A stretch of DNA of 64,000 nt. Origin: Alitta virens. Taxonomy: Eukaryota > Annelida > Polychaeta > Phyllodocida > Nereididae. Location of the stretch: assembly GCA_932294295.1 (NCBI GenBank), contig OW028580.1, forward strand, positions 26,333,396 through 26,397,395, in the 5' to 3' direction. Positions 11,910 through 24,460 of the stretch are shown here, in pieces. Below the pieces are notes generated by a model. That model was not told where the DNA came from, made no database searches, and was given only the letters and a program-made list of their open reading frames with translations. A program made the position numbers and the translations under genes. Numbering within the stretch: position 1 is the first letter of the stretch; each line of letters opens with the position of its first letter.

Positions 11910-13068
11910 TAACGGGGAGTTTAATGGGGTCCACGAATGACATTGTACAAAATATATATAAGTAAAATAATAAATAGATAACATACAATGGCACCTGGCC
12001 ATTATGATCTGCAAAAAGTAGTGTTCCTAATGGTTAAAAATGTTTATTGACAGAAAAAGGTATGATACAGAACAAAGTTTATTGGATCCCTTGTCGTATG
12101 ACTGTCCAATCACATGAACTTGCTGATGAAAAATGGGCTTTTCTAGTCCTCTGTGACATTTTATTGGAGAATATAACAAGAAAAAAGCAATATTGAACTC
12201 CTTGCTATTCAATATTTCCACATTATCGCACAGTTAGCTGACCATACTTCACTGTGTGTTCATTTGATAACATTACCAGCCATACCTAAATATTTACTAT
12301 TTTTTTATCATCCCTGATGCTTCTTCTTGTAAATGCCATATTACTAGGCACTTAGGAATTGTCACATGCCTGTGTGATGGAGGAAAGTGCAGATTTGCCA
12401 GCCTCTGTAGCTACTACAGATGTAGAGTAGCTGTTGTGTTTTAGCATCTGTCAGACATGACAAGTACCAGACTAGCTCGGAGGCAGCCATAGTCCACTCA
12501 ACTGATAGGACTGGCCAGCTGACTGACCTCCTGGGATGACACAAATAAGACCGTAATATTACACAATAAGCATGCCTTTTGTATGGATTGGACACTATGA
12601 TATATTGCCTTGGAACAGACTTTTTGTTAGTAATTCATTTTGCTTGATCAATATGTCATGTGGATTAGGTAGACAAACTCTATAAAATAAAAGGCTGTAG
12701 TATGTCTGAAAAAAAACCAGAAAAACTAGAATTTTGTCATTCAATATAAAAAATTTGAGCTGCATATCGAATAATGTTACACAACTTGAATATACTATTT
12801 AATAAGGCCGAAGCACAAGTACATATGCATGAACTATTAAATCATAAACTTTGAAAATAGGATGAAAGGTTAAAAAAGTAAATTGAATTGTCTTAGAACT
12901 AAGGATTGGCCGTATATTACAAGTCTACAAGACTCAAAATCCATTTAGTATAAATTGAAGTGACTTGTCCAATACCAGTATTATTGCCTGCCCGAGTTTC
13001 ATTCAGTGCCATCAGTAAAAAAAATTTTAAGTTTTTCTCTGTTCGATATCCTGTAGGAAAGTATATGG

Positions 13069-14517
13069 TATGATGGGTGACCATGTATATTTCAAAAGTA
13101 AGTCAGATCCCTAAGCTTTATAAATGCAGTAAAAAAATGTTTTGTTTTTGTTCTGTTTTTTGCTATAGATATATTCTGCTAGGTGGGATATATGATACAT
13201 AAAGTATTGCACTTAAGGAATTTTTGGTTCTATAGGTTGATACTTGATGCAGTGAAAATGGAACTGGTGTTGATGCAAGTCACCCAGAATAAACCCGACA
13301 GCCATAGCATGGTATCACGATACAATGTGGAATCTAGATCTAACTGGTGGTTCAGAGTTTTTCACCACTTTATGACTTGAAGTTCAAAGACATTTTAAGT
13401 TTGCATCTTTTGCCAAATTTCCATAAGAAACCTGAACAAGTGGCAAATGGCTTGCAAATTGACATTGATAAGGGGACTAGCATACTATACATTTGGCAAC
13501 TGAAAGCTGGCAGGGTACCAGGGTGAAGCTTTGAGGGTGAAGGTTGTACTTTAGGGTTAAAGTTGAGACCTATGAAGCTCTGAACCTGCCCTTGTTACCC
13601 TATGGATGTCCTCATGGGGTTGTAGGTAGGTTTTCATGCAAAGCGCTTTCTGAAGCCTACATCTGACGCGTCGATTTGTACGTCAACCGCGCTATGCGTC
13701 TTGTGGCTTTCAAGACATGTGTTTTTTCCATCTTGGCTTTTCATAAGCTCGGTGTCCGTTTGGTGTCAGTCTCTAGAGCTCTTCTTGTCCCTGCAACCAT
13801 TCTGTTCTATCTCACCCTCAGACTGGCCAAGTGCTAAGCTGTCTGTAAAACCCCCAGGTTCGAGTGTTCAAACTGTTTGGGCTGCTGTGATAAAAAAGAG
13901 GTCAAGATAGAGCTACATTCAGCTTGCTTGGCAGCTCAAGGAGTAAGACAAGGAGGTGTATTGGAACCACCTATGTTTTATATGTAACATAGTGTTACAA
14001 TGCCTATCTGTATTGGCTGCATTGCATAACAGTCAATGTGATTCTTTTATCTGCGATGTGTAGTGTCCAAGCAGTCAAAAATAGTACAGGTTTTTTCTTT
14101 GCACTTGTCTTAGCAACACTGAATCTTACTTACCAAGGTATATTAAGTAAACCGAGCAAAAAATGATAACATACACCATTTGTGGATAGGAACACAAGCT
14201 AAACTGTCATATTCAAAGAACCCTAGATGATAACTTTAGTCTACAATATAGCTGCATGTTTTGTCATGTTTGAAAGTAAATATAAAAAAAGGTAAAAGCC
14301 ACGTTAGACCTTCAGGCCTATTTACTAAAAGCAAGTGTGCTATATATCTTTCTTGACTATTTTCAGAAAGTTTTTGTTTACTGCTCTTTCTGAAAAAGAT
14401 CATCTTGTGCAGCCTTTTTGCAATCTTTAATCTGAAAAAAAAAGACTCTTTCACTTTGGATAATTCGTGGTGCTGAGAAGGACTTGTGAATTAAGAAAAT
14501 TGCTCCCTAATCCCTAA
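13069..14517 (+). repeat. 1449-bp tandem duplication, copy 1a
   Basis: Copies 1a and 1b are offset by 1449 bp and essentially identical. The one difference I found is A at 14445 versus G at 15894. The junction at about 14512-14520 reads CCTAATCCC then TAATATGATGGG, with a few bases matching neither parent. A third, diverged copy occurs once in unit 2 at about 22146-23565. Confidence 0.95.
13157..13349 (+). other. 193-bp block identical in all three copies, holding a 65-codon frame
   Basis: Base-for-base identical to 22233-22425 and to the 1b copy (14606-14798), while neighbouring sequence differs by a few percent or more. It contains most of a frame of 65 codons (13183-13380) between a TAG and a TGA; the last ten residues differ in unit 2. 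Before GTTGATACTTGATGC there is TTTTTGGTTCTATAG, which looks like a splice acceptor, but no matching donor stands out. I do not recognise the peptide. It may be an exon, a conserved non-coding element, a conversion tract or chance. Confidence 0.3.
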
Positions 14518-15966
14518 TATGATGGGTGACCATGTATATTTCAAAAGTAAGTCAGATCCCTAAGCTTTATAAATGCAGTAAAAAAATGTTTTGTTTTTGT
14601 TCTGTTTTTTGCTATAGATATATTCTGCTAGGTGGGATATATGATACATAAAGTATTGCACTTAAGGAATTTTTGGTTCTATAGGTTGATACTTGATGCA
14701 GTGAAAATGGAACTGGTGTTGATGCAAGTCACCCAGAATAAACCCGACAGCCATAGCATGGTATCACGATACAATGTGGAATCTAGATCTAACTGGTGGT
14801 TCAGAGTTTTTCACCACTTTATGACTTGAAGTTCAAAGACATTTTAAGTTTGCATCTTTTGCCAAATTTCCATAAGAAACCTGAACAAGTGGCAAATGGC
14901 TTGCAAATTGACATTGATAAGGGGACTAGCATACTATACATTTGGCAACTGAAAGCTGGCAGGGTACCAGGGTGAAGCTTTGAGGGTGAAGGTTGTACTT
15001 TAGGGTTAAAGTTGAGACCTATGAAGCTCTGAACCTGCCCTTGTTACCCTATGGATGTCCTCATGGGGTTGTAGGTAGGTTTTCATGCAAAGCGCTTTCT
15101 GAAGCCTACATCTGACGCGTCGATTTGTACGTCAACCGCGCTATGCGTCTTGTGGCTTTCAAGACATGTGTTTTTTCCATCTTGGCTTTTCATAAGCTCG
15201 GTGTCCGTTTGGTGTCAGTCTCTAGAGCTCTTCTTGTCCCTGCAACCATTCTGTTCTATCTCACCCTCAGACTGGCCAAGTGCTAAGCTGTCTGTAAAAC
15301 CCCCAGGTTCGAGTGTTCAAACTGTTTGGGCTGCTGTGATAAAAAAGAGGTCAAGATAGAGCTACATTCAGCTTGCTTGGCAGCTCAAGGAGTAAGACAA
15401 GGAGGTGTATTGGAACCACCTATGTTTTATATGTAACATAGTGTTACAATGCCTATCTGTATTGGCTGCATTGCATAACAGTCAATGTGATTCTTTTATC
15501 TGCGATGTGTAGTGTCCAAGCAGTCAAAAATAGTACAGGTTTTTTCTTTGCACTTGTCTTAGCAACACTGAATCTTACTTACCAAGGTATATTAAGTAAA
15601 CCGAGCAAAAAATGATAACATACACCATTTGTGGATAGGAACACAAGCTAAACTGTCATATTCAAAGAACCCTAGATGATAACTTTAGTCTACAATATAG
15701 CTGCATGTTTTGTCATGTTTGAAAGTAAATATAAAAAAAGGTAAAAGCCACGTTAGACCTTCAGGCCTATTTACTAAAAGCAAGTGTGCTATATATCTTT
15801 CTTGACTATTTTCAGAAAGTTTTTGTTTACTGCTCTTTCTGAAAAAGATCATCTTGTGCAGCCTTTTTGCAATCTTTAATCTGAAAAAAAAAGGCTCTTT
15901 CACTTTGGATAATTCGTGGTGCTGAGAAGGACTTGTGAATTAAGAAAATTGCTCCCTAATCCCCGA
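14518..15966 (+). repeat. 1449-bp tandem duplication, copy 1b
   Basis: Second copy of 13069-14517. Its right end reads CTCCCTAATCCCCGAATCC, matching the unit 2 equivalent near 23553, so 1b keeps the ancestral right edge and 1a the ancestral left edge. Confidence 0.95.
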
Positions 15967-18900
15967 ATCCTTGAGTTTTGCATGCAATGCATGTAGTCCC
16001 AATTAAGCTCTGCAATTTGGTGGAGAATCTCAACAGTAGGACTAAAAGAATCAATCTCCAATGTAATCAAGAGGGAGACCTGTGCACAGAATGGAAGTAA
16101 TGTCTACACTAATGGCTATAGAAGTCAGAACATGTATTTGTAATAGGTTATGCAGATGTTATGGTCTGGTATGAATAACATAGGAAACACAAATAAGGCT
16201 AATGGATTGTTCAGTCAGTCATTTTGTAGATGCCAAAGTATGTGTTGTACAGATGAAGTATAGTAAGATTGGAATTTGAAGTGGTTTTATGTAAAGTTAA
16301 TAGCATATTTAAAACAGTAAGGGTAGGATTAAATTTTTCGAATGATTTTCGGTAAAAGCCAGGTTCACCGTTTGCTGTATTTGTTAATTGAAACATTCAT
16401 AGGGAGTTAGGGCAATTGGCAGCCAATCTAAAAGTGTTGGTTTAGATTTTTGTTGGCCTTGGTTCCTCATTATGTTGGAGAATTCTTCATTACTTAATTG
16501 TTGGAAGCTGGATGTCACACGCACGATCATGAGAGAAAGATTTTTCTTTAAAATATTAATACCTGTGGCATTTGATAAAAAAAGAAAAACATTATTAACG
16601 GTTACTACATATACCATGGCACCAATACTGTTACATTTTGAAATAATTTAAGAAGGTACTATTGTTAATAAACACGTGAACTTAAGATGTCTTGTATTTG
16701 ATGACTGTTATGAATGAAGGTCATATTTTTGCATGAAAACTTCTTGCCAGTTGCATGTTCCAAAATGAGATACTGTATCACTTCAGCAATACTACAGACT
16801 CTTTGGAACAACAAAAGAACGTGTGTATGACATGATCTACTTAATGTTTTCTTTCATTGCAATATGTATGTGTTTGTGCAATATTCCATGTTATCATAAT
16901 GCATTAGGCTTCTGAAAAAACTGCAGAAATTGAAAAGAAAAAACATTAATAAAATACAGTATTTCTTGCAGAGAGTTGTCATACCTCTCTTCCACGGATT
17001 TATTTATGTACACGCAGTGTGAAGAAGTATGACCATTGTCATTATTAATGGTACTATTATTTATATGATCTAAAATAATTTGTCATTTTATCATCAGTAA
17101 TCCGAATTCTCTGTTAGTGCATGCCATCACAGTTACACACCACTGACAACACCTCAAGCTGCATGTAACATTGGTGAAAGTTTTAGTGCAAGCCACCCAC
17201 AAAATAACAACTTGTGTGAGCAATAGCAGTACTTAATCTTATTGCCTGCTAGGATAATCACAACTTGCTGTGAACCACTGAACTAAATCACCTCTACCAT
17301 AGAGTACAGCTAAGAAGCATGTGGCAGACATAATGATGGTAAACGAATTTGAGCTTCACACTAAGTCTGCCAGTCACAGCACAAAGTTAGCATTTATAGG
17401 GATTTGTTCTTTTTATTGACACAAAGCAATCTGATCATTGGTTAGAGATCACCAGACAATCAGATCATCTGTTTGAGATCATAAGTACTGTGTCAATAAC
17501 ATGCCGTAGTATCGATGACATAGTACAGTCCAGAAAATATAGAAGCTACCCAGTTATAGACACTAGACTGTCAGAGAGCAGTCATTGTCATAATGTAAAA
17601 ATGCAGATATAACGATGAATCAGTTACGGTGGCCTGATGCCAAAATGTCAGTAAATGGCCATTGCCAATGCAAAAAGAATTGGTAATATCCAGTATGTAT
17701 ACCAATTAAATGTCAATCTGCCAATGCAAAAAGAATCGGTAATATCCAGGGTACAGTATGTAGTATATACCAGTAATCGCAGACACTTAAGATATTCATG
17801 TTAATCACAGAAATGGTCGTACTATGAAAGTAGCCTTTAATGCTGACCATAAATTAAATTTTTCTAATATTAAACCCACTTTTGGGGTTCCGCTGTATTG
17901 AAATTTTGCCTGAAAGCATTTAGCATCTTGCATTAAAAAGACGTTTGTTACCCCTTTTTGCTTTGCAATATTGATGGGGTGAAAATGCATTGTCCACCAA
18001 TCCCATCTTAATAATACAAACTCCATGGTTGATTTAATTCATGCTTTAAATTCCCATGCATTGAAATGTGGAACATTACCTGCAATGTGATTCATGGATT
18101 TGTGAAATGTGTGGCATCATGCAATGTCCTAAATTTCATATGTCAAATACATGTTAAACAATATTGAAATGTGGATTTTGATAAGCAGATAAAATATTAT
18201 TTATGCAATCAGCATTCTCATAAAGAATCATTTGATCTAATGTTGTAATAAGCCTAATGTATGCAGCAAAATTTCAACATAATCATTTATGTTCACAAAG
18301 AAGATAGCTTGAATATTTTTGACGACTCTTCAGATCAATACAATGTGGCTGAGCTAGAATTCCTAAAAATCTATTTTAAATATATATATATATTTTTTAC
18401 TAAATTCAATCAATGTTGCCTTAACGTTGGTGCAATTTGTGTTTGTAATGTTTTACCGAAAGTACAAGACACAACAAGTTGAAAATGTTTTTTGTTTGCA
18501 GGGAAAGACATTGTTCAAACAATACCTGTCTCACAACATTGATGTGTGAAATTGGATAAAAGGATGAAAATATTCTCTAATCATGTTTCTCATATGATAA
18601 AGGACTCTTACAAAACATATACTTTAATATCAACTAAATTGATTCAATGTTTTACTTTTAACGCAAAATGAATATATCAGCTGAACTACTTAATTTCTAA
18701 AATATTTTTAATTTTCACTTAATATTTTCATATCTTAAACTTGCATGATATCATACTGAAATATAATCCCCATGCATGACATTATGGATGTATTTTGTGA
18801 ACCTATCAAAATGTATAATATATGGATCTGCTGTATTAGATTTGATTCAGAAATTGGTTTACATCAAAACATCCAATCATCTCAGAAGTGTGAAGTTAAA

Positions 18901-19789
18901 AGTTTCCAATCATTGCAATGCTTTATCTCATACTTTGTCCTTTCTTACTTCTCCAATTTCTTGTGAACACGGAAAACTTGTGCAACAACACCTTAAAGAT
19001 AGGCACAGAAGATTATCAACACTGATCATAAAATGTAATCATACTCCTGTGCTGTGAAAGACTTCTATGTGAGAAATCTTGTTTTTCTGTCATTATTCAA
19101 ACAACATCTAGCCTCTATACATACAGAACACCTCCCTATTAAGACAACTTCAAACCAAATATTTTGCACTCTGAAATCCTGCAGACCAGAAAGTTAGTCA
19201 AAAATGGCAAAATTTCTTTTTCGGCTCCCAGAATCTCCCAGTAGGCTCACGGAATGACTATCACCCCCTCCCCCATATAGCCAAAAAGTTCCACCAACCT
19301 AAGACATTCTTGTACTGATGACTGACAATTTAGACCATAATAAGCTAATGAGTCCATTGTTCAAATGAACGCCCAATGGTGAATGAAGAAAATGATACAT
19401 CTATAATCACTATAAGTGTATAGTAATTTTTTGCTTACTGGGTGGGCTGCATTAGACATCCGACAATTGTCTAAGAAGTAAGCTCACAAGATAGTTACTT
19501 TGACTTTGAGTTTTTATTGTGGACGTAATTGTGAGGTGGTCTTAATGGAGAGGTAAAAACAATGGCAAAGTATGTAATTGTATTGATTCTATTCGTGCTT
19601 CAGCCATTTGCACATGTACATTTTGTACATTATGTCCAGTTCTGTGCATCAGGTCATAGGTCAGATTTGTGACATCACAAACGAAACATTGTTTATACAT
19701 GGTCATTGTACACATAATTATAATTGTTATCAATTATCTCAGTGCTAATGTTTGGAATCTTAGTCAGCTTACTATGTTAAACATTTTAT

Positions 19790-19960
19790 GTAAGGGGTGA
19801 GACGTTTTGCTTGCCCCACATGAGGCACTAAGTACAGAGCATTGCCAGTTTAATGTACCATGTGAACTGCATTCATGATCAGCTGAGATACATTTGAACC
19901 CTGGACCTTCAACTAAGTTGTCTAGGGCATTTTAACTACTACACCACTCAGCTGCATGAA
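19790..19960 (-). mobile_element. SINE-B, old copy in unit 2
   Basis: Minus strand: CAGCTGAGTGGTGTAGTAG, GTTAAAATGCC (A box region), GGTCCAGGGTTCAAATG (B box region), TCAGCTGATCATGAATG, TAAACTGGCAATG and CTTAGTGCCTCATG, in the order of the SINE-B body. Orthologous to 10044-10156. Confidence 0.7.
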
Positions 19961-20786
19961 AGTAATGAAATTGTCTTAATATAGAAACTGATACCAAAAA
20001 ATTGAGGTCTAAATGGTGAGATGGTCTTTATAGTCAGATGATCTTAAAGCCGGGTTACACTGTAAAAGCCGGGTTACACATAAAAAACAACATTGTATTG
20101 TCATCAGCACATCCTAATCACTGTCATTATCTTCAGCAGCTGGGCATTATCACCAGCAAAATACGTATGCTGCTCTGTCCATGGTGCAAAGCTATATTAA
20201 GGAAAACACACCAGACCAATAGGCTGGTAGTTGATAGGCTTGTCTTTTGCTGTAATGATTCTATAATACGCCATACAAATGAATGTCTCATTTATTTTTT
20301 TCTTGTTTTTGTTTCATCTTTTACAAAACTATAGTTTGTAACTGTACATTGTACGTTACAATTAGAGCATGCTGACATGATTATTGATATTGATAGATGT
20401 TAAATGTTTTGGTTAATTCATATTCAGTGGTTGACATTTAATTGCAGGGCAACTAAGTAAGTCAGTAAGCAAGATAGCAGTCACATTCGTACAGTGTTTG
20501 TGCTAATAAGGGAACTCAATCAGTTCTCTGGCTGGGAATGGCTTGTCTCTATGGAATAAAGTACAAAACTGGTATTATATAATTCAACCAAGGTTTTGTA
20601 CTTTCATAATCTTCTAACTTTTCCTCTTAATAATGTAATCTTTATTCTGACAAGGTCTGTCTTTCAAAAGGACACAGCAACACTTCTTCTCTCTTGGCCT
20701 GTGTCAACTAAAAGCCTTTGCTAACACAAGCTGTCAACTTTGAACTGACCAGCAGTGAACTTTCATCAGGGTGTGCGTTCAAGGTA

Positions 20787-20836
<50 letters not shown>

Positions 20837-20844
20837 ATAGTAGT
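20787..20844. repeat. (AGT)n array in unit 2
   Basis: Shorter equivalent of 11692-11909. Confidence 0.95.
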
Positions 20845-20869
20845 TTTAATGGGGTCCATGATTGACATT

Positions 20870-21092
20870 ATGGAACTTATAACTCAGAACAAGTTAATTC
20901 GACAAAGTATATAAAAATATACAAGATCAGGCGGGCCCTTCTAAGACAGCCATGCTGTCGCTGACAAAGGGCCCACCTTACAACTGTGTAAACCATAAAT
21001 CAATTCAAATTTAATTTAACTTTAACTCATCAGATACAACTGAGGGTAATATAATAGATACATTAAAGGACATGCTTACACATAAAAGAAAT
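20870..21092 (-). mobile_element. 5'-truncated LINE 3' end inserted in unit 2
   Basis: Unit 1 (11936-11965) reads GACATTGTACAAAATATATA then AAGTAAAATAATAAA. Unit 2 has about 220 extra bases between the same flanks. On the minus strand the insert contains a G/C-rich hairpin (20930-20977) followed by TTGTATATTTTTATATACTT, TGTCGAATTAAC and TTGTTCTGAGTTATAAG, as in CR1/L2-like 3' UTRs. There is no coding sequence. Confidence 0.75.
20930..20977 (-). other. LINE 3' UTR stem-loop, copy 2
   Basis: On the minus strand an outer stem (GGTGGGCCCTT with AAGGGCCCGCC, one G-T pair) encloses an inner hairpin GACAGC-ATG-GCTGTC at 20945-20959. The inner hairpin is flanked by AGC on its 5' side and TTAG on its 3' side. 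Same architecture at 42055-42097 and 45686-45733. Confidence 0.8.
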
Positions 21093-22145
21093 AAGTAAAA
21101 ATAATAAATAGATAACATACAATGAAACCTGGCCATTAAGATCATGTAGTGGTCCTAATGGTTACAAAGTTATATTAACAGAAAAAGTAATATTGTGCAG
21201 AAAACAAGTTATATTGGATCCCTTGTCGCATTACTGTCCAATCAGAGGAATTTTCTGATAGAAATATAACAACTCCTTGCAATTCAATATTTCCATATTA
21301 TTACACCATTAGCTGACCATACTTCACTATGTGTCCATTTGATAACATTACCAGCCATACCTAAATATTTACTATTTTTTTATCATCCCTGATGCTTCTT
21401 CTTGTAAATGCCATATTACTAGGCACTTAGGAATTGTCACATGCCTGTGTGATGGAGGAAAGTGCAGATTTGCCAGCCTCTGTAGCTACTACAGATGTAG
21501 AGTAGCTATTGTGTTTTAGCATCTGTCAGACATGACAAGTACCAGACTAGCTCGGAGGCAGCCGTAGTCCATTCAACTGATAGGACTGGCCAGCTGACTG
21601 ACCTTCTGGGATGACCAAAAGAAGACCATAATATTACATAATAAGCATGCCTTTTGTATGGATTGGACACTATCATATTTTGCCTTGGAACATACTTTTT
21701 GTTAGTAATTCACTTTGCTAGATCAATTTACCAATATGTCATGTGGATTAGGTAGATAAGCTCTATGAAACAAAAGGCTGTAGTATGTCAAAAAAGGAAA
21801 TTGCAAAAATAATTTTGTTATTTGATATAACAAATTTGAGCTGCATATCGAGTAATGTAACAAAACTTGAATATTCTATTAGGCAGAAGCACAAGTAAAA
21901 GTGCATGAAATATTGAATTATAAAACTTTGAAAATAGGATGAAAGACTAAAAAAGTAAATTGAATTGTCTTAGAACTAAGGATTGGCCGTATATTACAAG
22001 TCTACAAGACTCAAGTCTTAGATCCATTTAGTATAAATTGAAGTGACTTGTACGATACCAGTATTATTGCCTGCCCGAGTTTCATTCTGTGCCATCAGTT
22101 TAAACAAGTTTTTCTTTGTTCAATATCATGTAGGAAAATATATGA

Positions 22146-23565
22146 TATGATGGTGACCATGTTTATTTCAAACGTAAGTCAGATTCCTGAGCTTTATAAA
22201 TGCAGTAAAAGTATTTTTCTATTTTTGTTTTGTTTTTGCTATAGATATATTCTGCTAGGTGGGATATATGATACATAAAGTATTGCACTTAAGGAATTTT
22301 TGGTTCTATAGGTTGATACTTGATGCAGTGAAAATGGAACTGGTGTTGATGCAAGTCACCCAGAATAAACCCGACAGCCATAGCATGGTATCACGATACA
22401 ATGTGGAATCTAGATCTAACTGGTGCTTCATAGTTTTTCGCCACTTTAAGTCTTGAAGTTCAAAGACTTTTTAAGTTTGCATCTTTTGCCAAATTTCCAT
22501 AAGAAACCTGAACAAGTGGCAAATGGCTTGCAAATCGACATTGATGAGGGGACTAGCATACTATACATTTGGCAACTGAAAGCTGGCTGGGCAACAGGGT
22601 GAAGCTTTGAGGGAGAAGGTTGTACCTTAGGGTTAAAGTTGAGACCTGTGAAGCTCTGAACCTGCCCTTGTTACCCTAAGGATGTCCTCCTGGGTTTATA
22701 AATAGGTTTTTATGCAAAGAGCTCCATTTCTGAAGCCTACATCTGACGCGTCGATTTGTACGTCAACCGCGCTATGCGTCTTGTGGCTTTCAAGGCATGT
22801 GTTTTTTCCATCTTGGCTTTTCGTAAGCTCGGTGTCAGTTTGGTGTCTCTAGAGCTCTTCTTGTCCCTGCAACCATTCTGTTCTATCTCACCCTCAGACT
22901 GGCCAAGTGCTAAGCTGTCTATAAAACCCCCAGGTTCGAGTGTTCAACCTGTTTGGGCTGCTGTTAAAAAAAAGGTCAAGATAGAGCTACATTCAGCTCG
23001 CTTGGCAGCTCAAGGAGTAGGACAAGGAGGTGTTTGGAACCACCTATGTTTTCTATGTAACACAGTGCTACAATGCCTGTCTGTATTGGCTGCATAGCAT
23101 AACAGTCAATGTGATTCTTTTATCTACGATATGTGATGTCCAAACATTCAAAAATAATGCAGGTATTTCCTTTGCACTTGTCTTATCTCAGCAACACTGG
23201 GTCTTACTTGCTAAGGTTTATATAGTAAACAAAAAGGTACACATACACCATTTTGTAGAAAGGAACGCAAGCTTAACTGTAGTCTACAATATAGCTGTGT
23301 GTTTTGTCATGTTTGAAAGTAAATATCTAAAAAGGTCAAGGCCACCTCAGACCTTCAGGCCTATTAACTAAAAGCAAGTGTGCTATATATCTTTCTTGAC
23401 TATTTTTGCAAAGTTATTGTTTACTGCACTTCCTGAAAAAGATCATCTTGTGCAGCCTTTTTCGCAATCTTTAGTTTGAAAAAAGGCTCTTTCACATAAC
23501 TTTGGATAATTTGTGGTGCAGAGAAGGACTTGTGAATTAAGAAAATTGCTCCCTAATCCCCGAGT
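22146..23565 (+). repeat. Diverged third copy of the 1449-bp block
   Basis: Collinear with 13069-14517 and 14518-15966, with substitutions and small indels. Open frames here are chance frames; they shift between the copies. Confidence 0.9.
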
Positions 23566-23994
23566 CCTTGAGTTTTGCATGCAATGCATGTAGTCCCAAT
23601 TAGGTTCTGCAATTTGGTGGAGAATCCCAACAGTAGGACTAAAAGAATCAATCTCCAATGTAATCAAGAGGGAGACCTGTGCACAACATGGAAGTAATGT
23701 CTACACTAATGGCCATAAAAGTCAGAACATGCAACCATTTGTAATCGGTTATGCAGATGTTATGGTCTGGTATGAATAACATAGGAAACATGAATAAGGC
23801 TAATGGATTGTTCAGTCAGTCATTTTGTAGATGCCAAAGTATGTGTTGTACAGATGATGTGTAGTAAGATGGGAATTTGAAGTGGTTTTATGTTAGGTTA
23901 ATAGCACATTTAAAACTAAATTGTTGTTAAGCATAATGCAATGATTTTCAGTAAAAAGCCAGGTTCCCCATTTGCTGTATTTGTTAATTGAAGC

Positions 23995-24002
23995 ATTCTT
24001 AG
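23995..24002 (+). repeat. Target-site duplication, left
   Basis: ATTCTTAG, repeated at 24453-24460. The empty site in unit 1 reads ATTCATAG at 16395-16402. Confidence 0.85.
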
Positions 24003-24452
24003 AGCGTGTTCTTCCGTAAGGCGGCGCTACGATCCGGTGCAAAGCACCGGCCTTTCTCATAACCGATTTGCTGCTCCCCCAGAATCGGGGAGGGAAATGC
24101 TTCCGCGCATCGTCTGCATACAAAGTAGTGCGATTACTACGCCTTATTCTTTTCTTCCAAGAAGCCACTCACTGTAAAATTAATTCAGACGATTTCTTTT
24201 GACTTTAACTCTACTAACGTCGTGAAATTGAAAAACTTTACCGTGGAATTCCACCTACTGTAGAAGGTACTATTTCGTGAAAAGCACTGAACAAGCATTC
24301 TAACGAAATAAATGGGACTGAACAAGCGTTGTAACGGCATTGCGATGCATATTCAACGATCAATTTTTTACGTTATCCCTTGATGCTTCGCGTGAGTTAT
24401 AAGAAAGACCGGTGCTACGTACCGGACAAGCACCGTCTTTCGGCAGAAATTG
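24003..24452. mobile_element. 450-bp non-autonomous DNA transposon (MITE), 8-bp TSD
   Basis: Inserted precisely relative to unit 1. The ends are long imperfect inverted repeats of about 55 bp: left TTCTTCCGTAAGGCGGCGCT, right (reverse complement) TTTCTGCCGAAAGACGGTGC. Each arm contains its own small palindrome: CCGGTGC-AAA-GCACCGG at 24034-24050, and CCGGT with ACCGG around 24409-24425. ACTGAACAAGC repeats directly at 24286 and 24317. The 8-bp TSD fits the hAT superfamily, but the termini are not diagnostic. No transposase is encoded. Confidence 0.85.
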
Positions 24453-24460
24453 ATTCTTAG
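24453..24460 (+). repeat. Target-site duplication, right
   Basis: ATTCTTAG, partner of 23995-24002. Confidence 0.85.

Larger units (their letters stand above)
7985..17300 (+). repeat. Segmental tandem duplication, unit 1
   Basis: Aligns collinearly with 17345-25440. Anchor pairs in order: 8041/17405, 8640/17930, 8958/18261, 10800/20130, 11540/20630, 12283/21345, 13157/22233, 15985/23590, 16380/23978 and 17085/25200. The end of unit 1 (ending AATCACCTCT near 17300) matches the end of unit 2 near 25435, and unit 2 starts immediately after. Unit 1 is longer mainly because of an internal 1449-bp duplication. No gene is recognisable in either copy. Confidence 0.9.

Noticed and set aside
11604..12014. 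Poly-Val, poly-Ser, poly-Leu and poly-Tyr frames
   Set aside because: Translated (AGT)n microsatellite; the array length differs fourfold in the duplicate unit.
13183..13910. Duplicated 65- and 69-codon frames as a tandem gene pair
   Set aside because: They are repeated only because the DNA is duplicated. In unit 2 the second frame is altered and extended (113 codons), so selection for a protein is not evident.
23893..24168. 91-codon minus-strand frame
   Set aside because: It spans the edge of the 450-bp MITE and the pre-insertion site, so it is created by the insertion.
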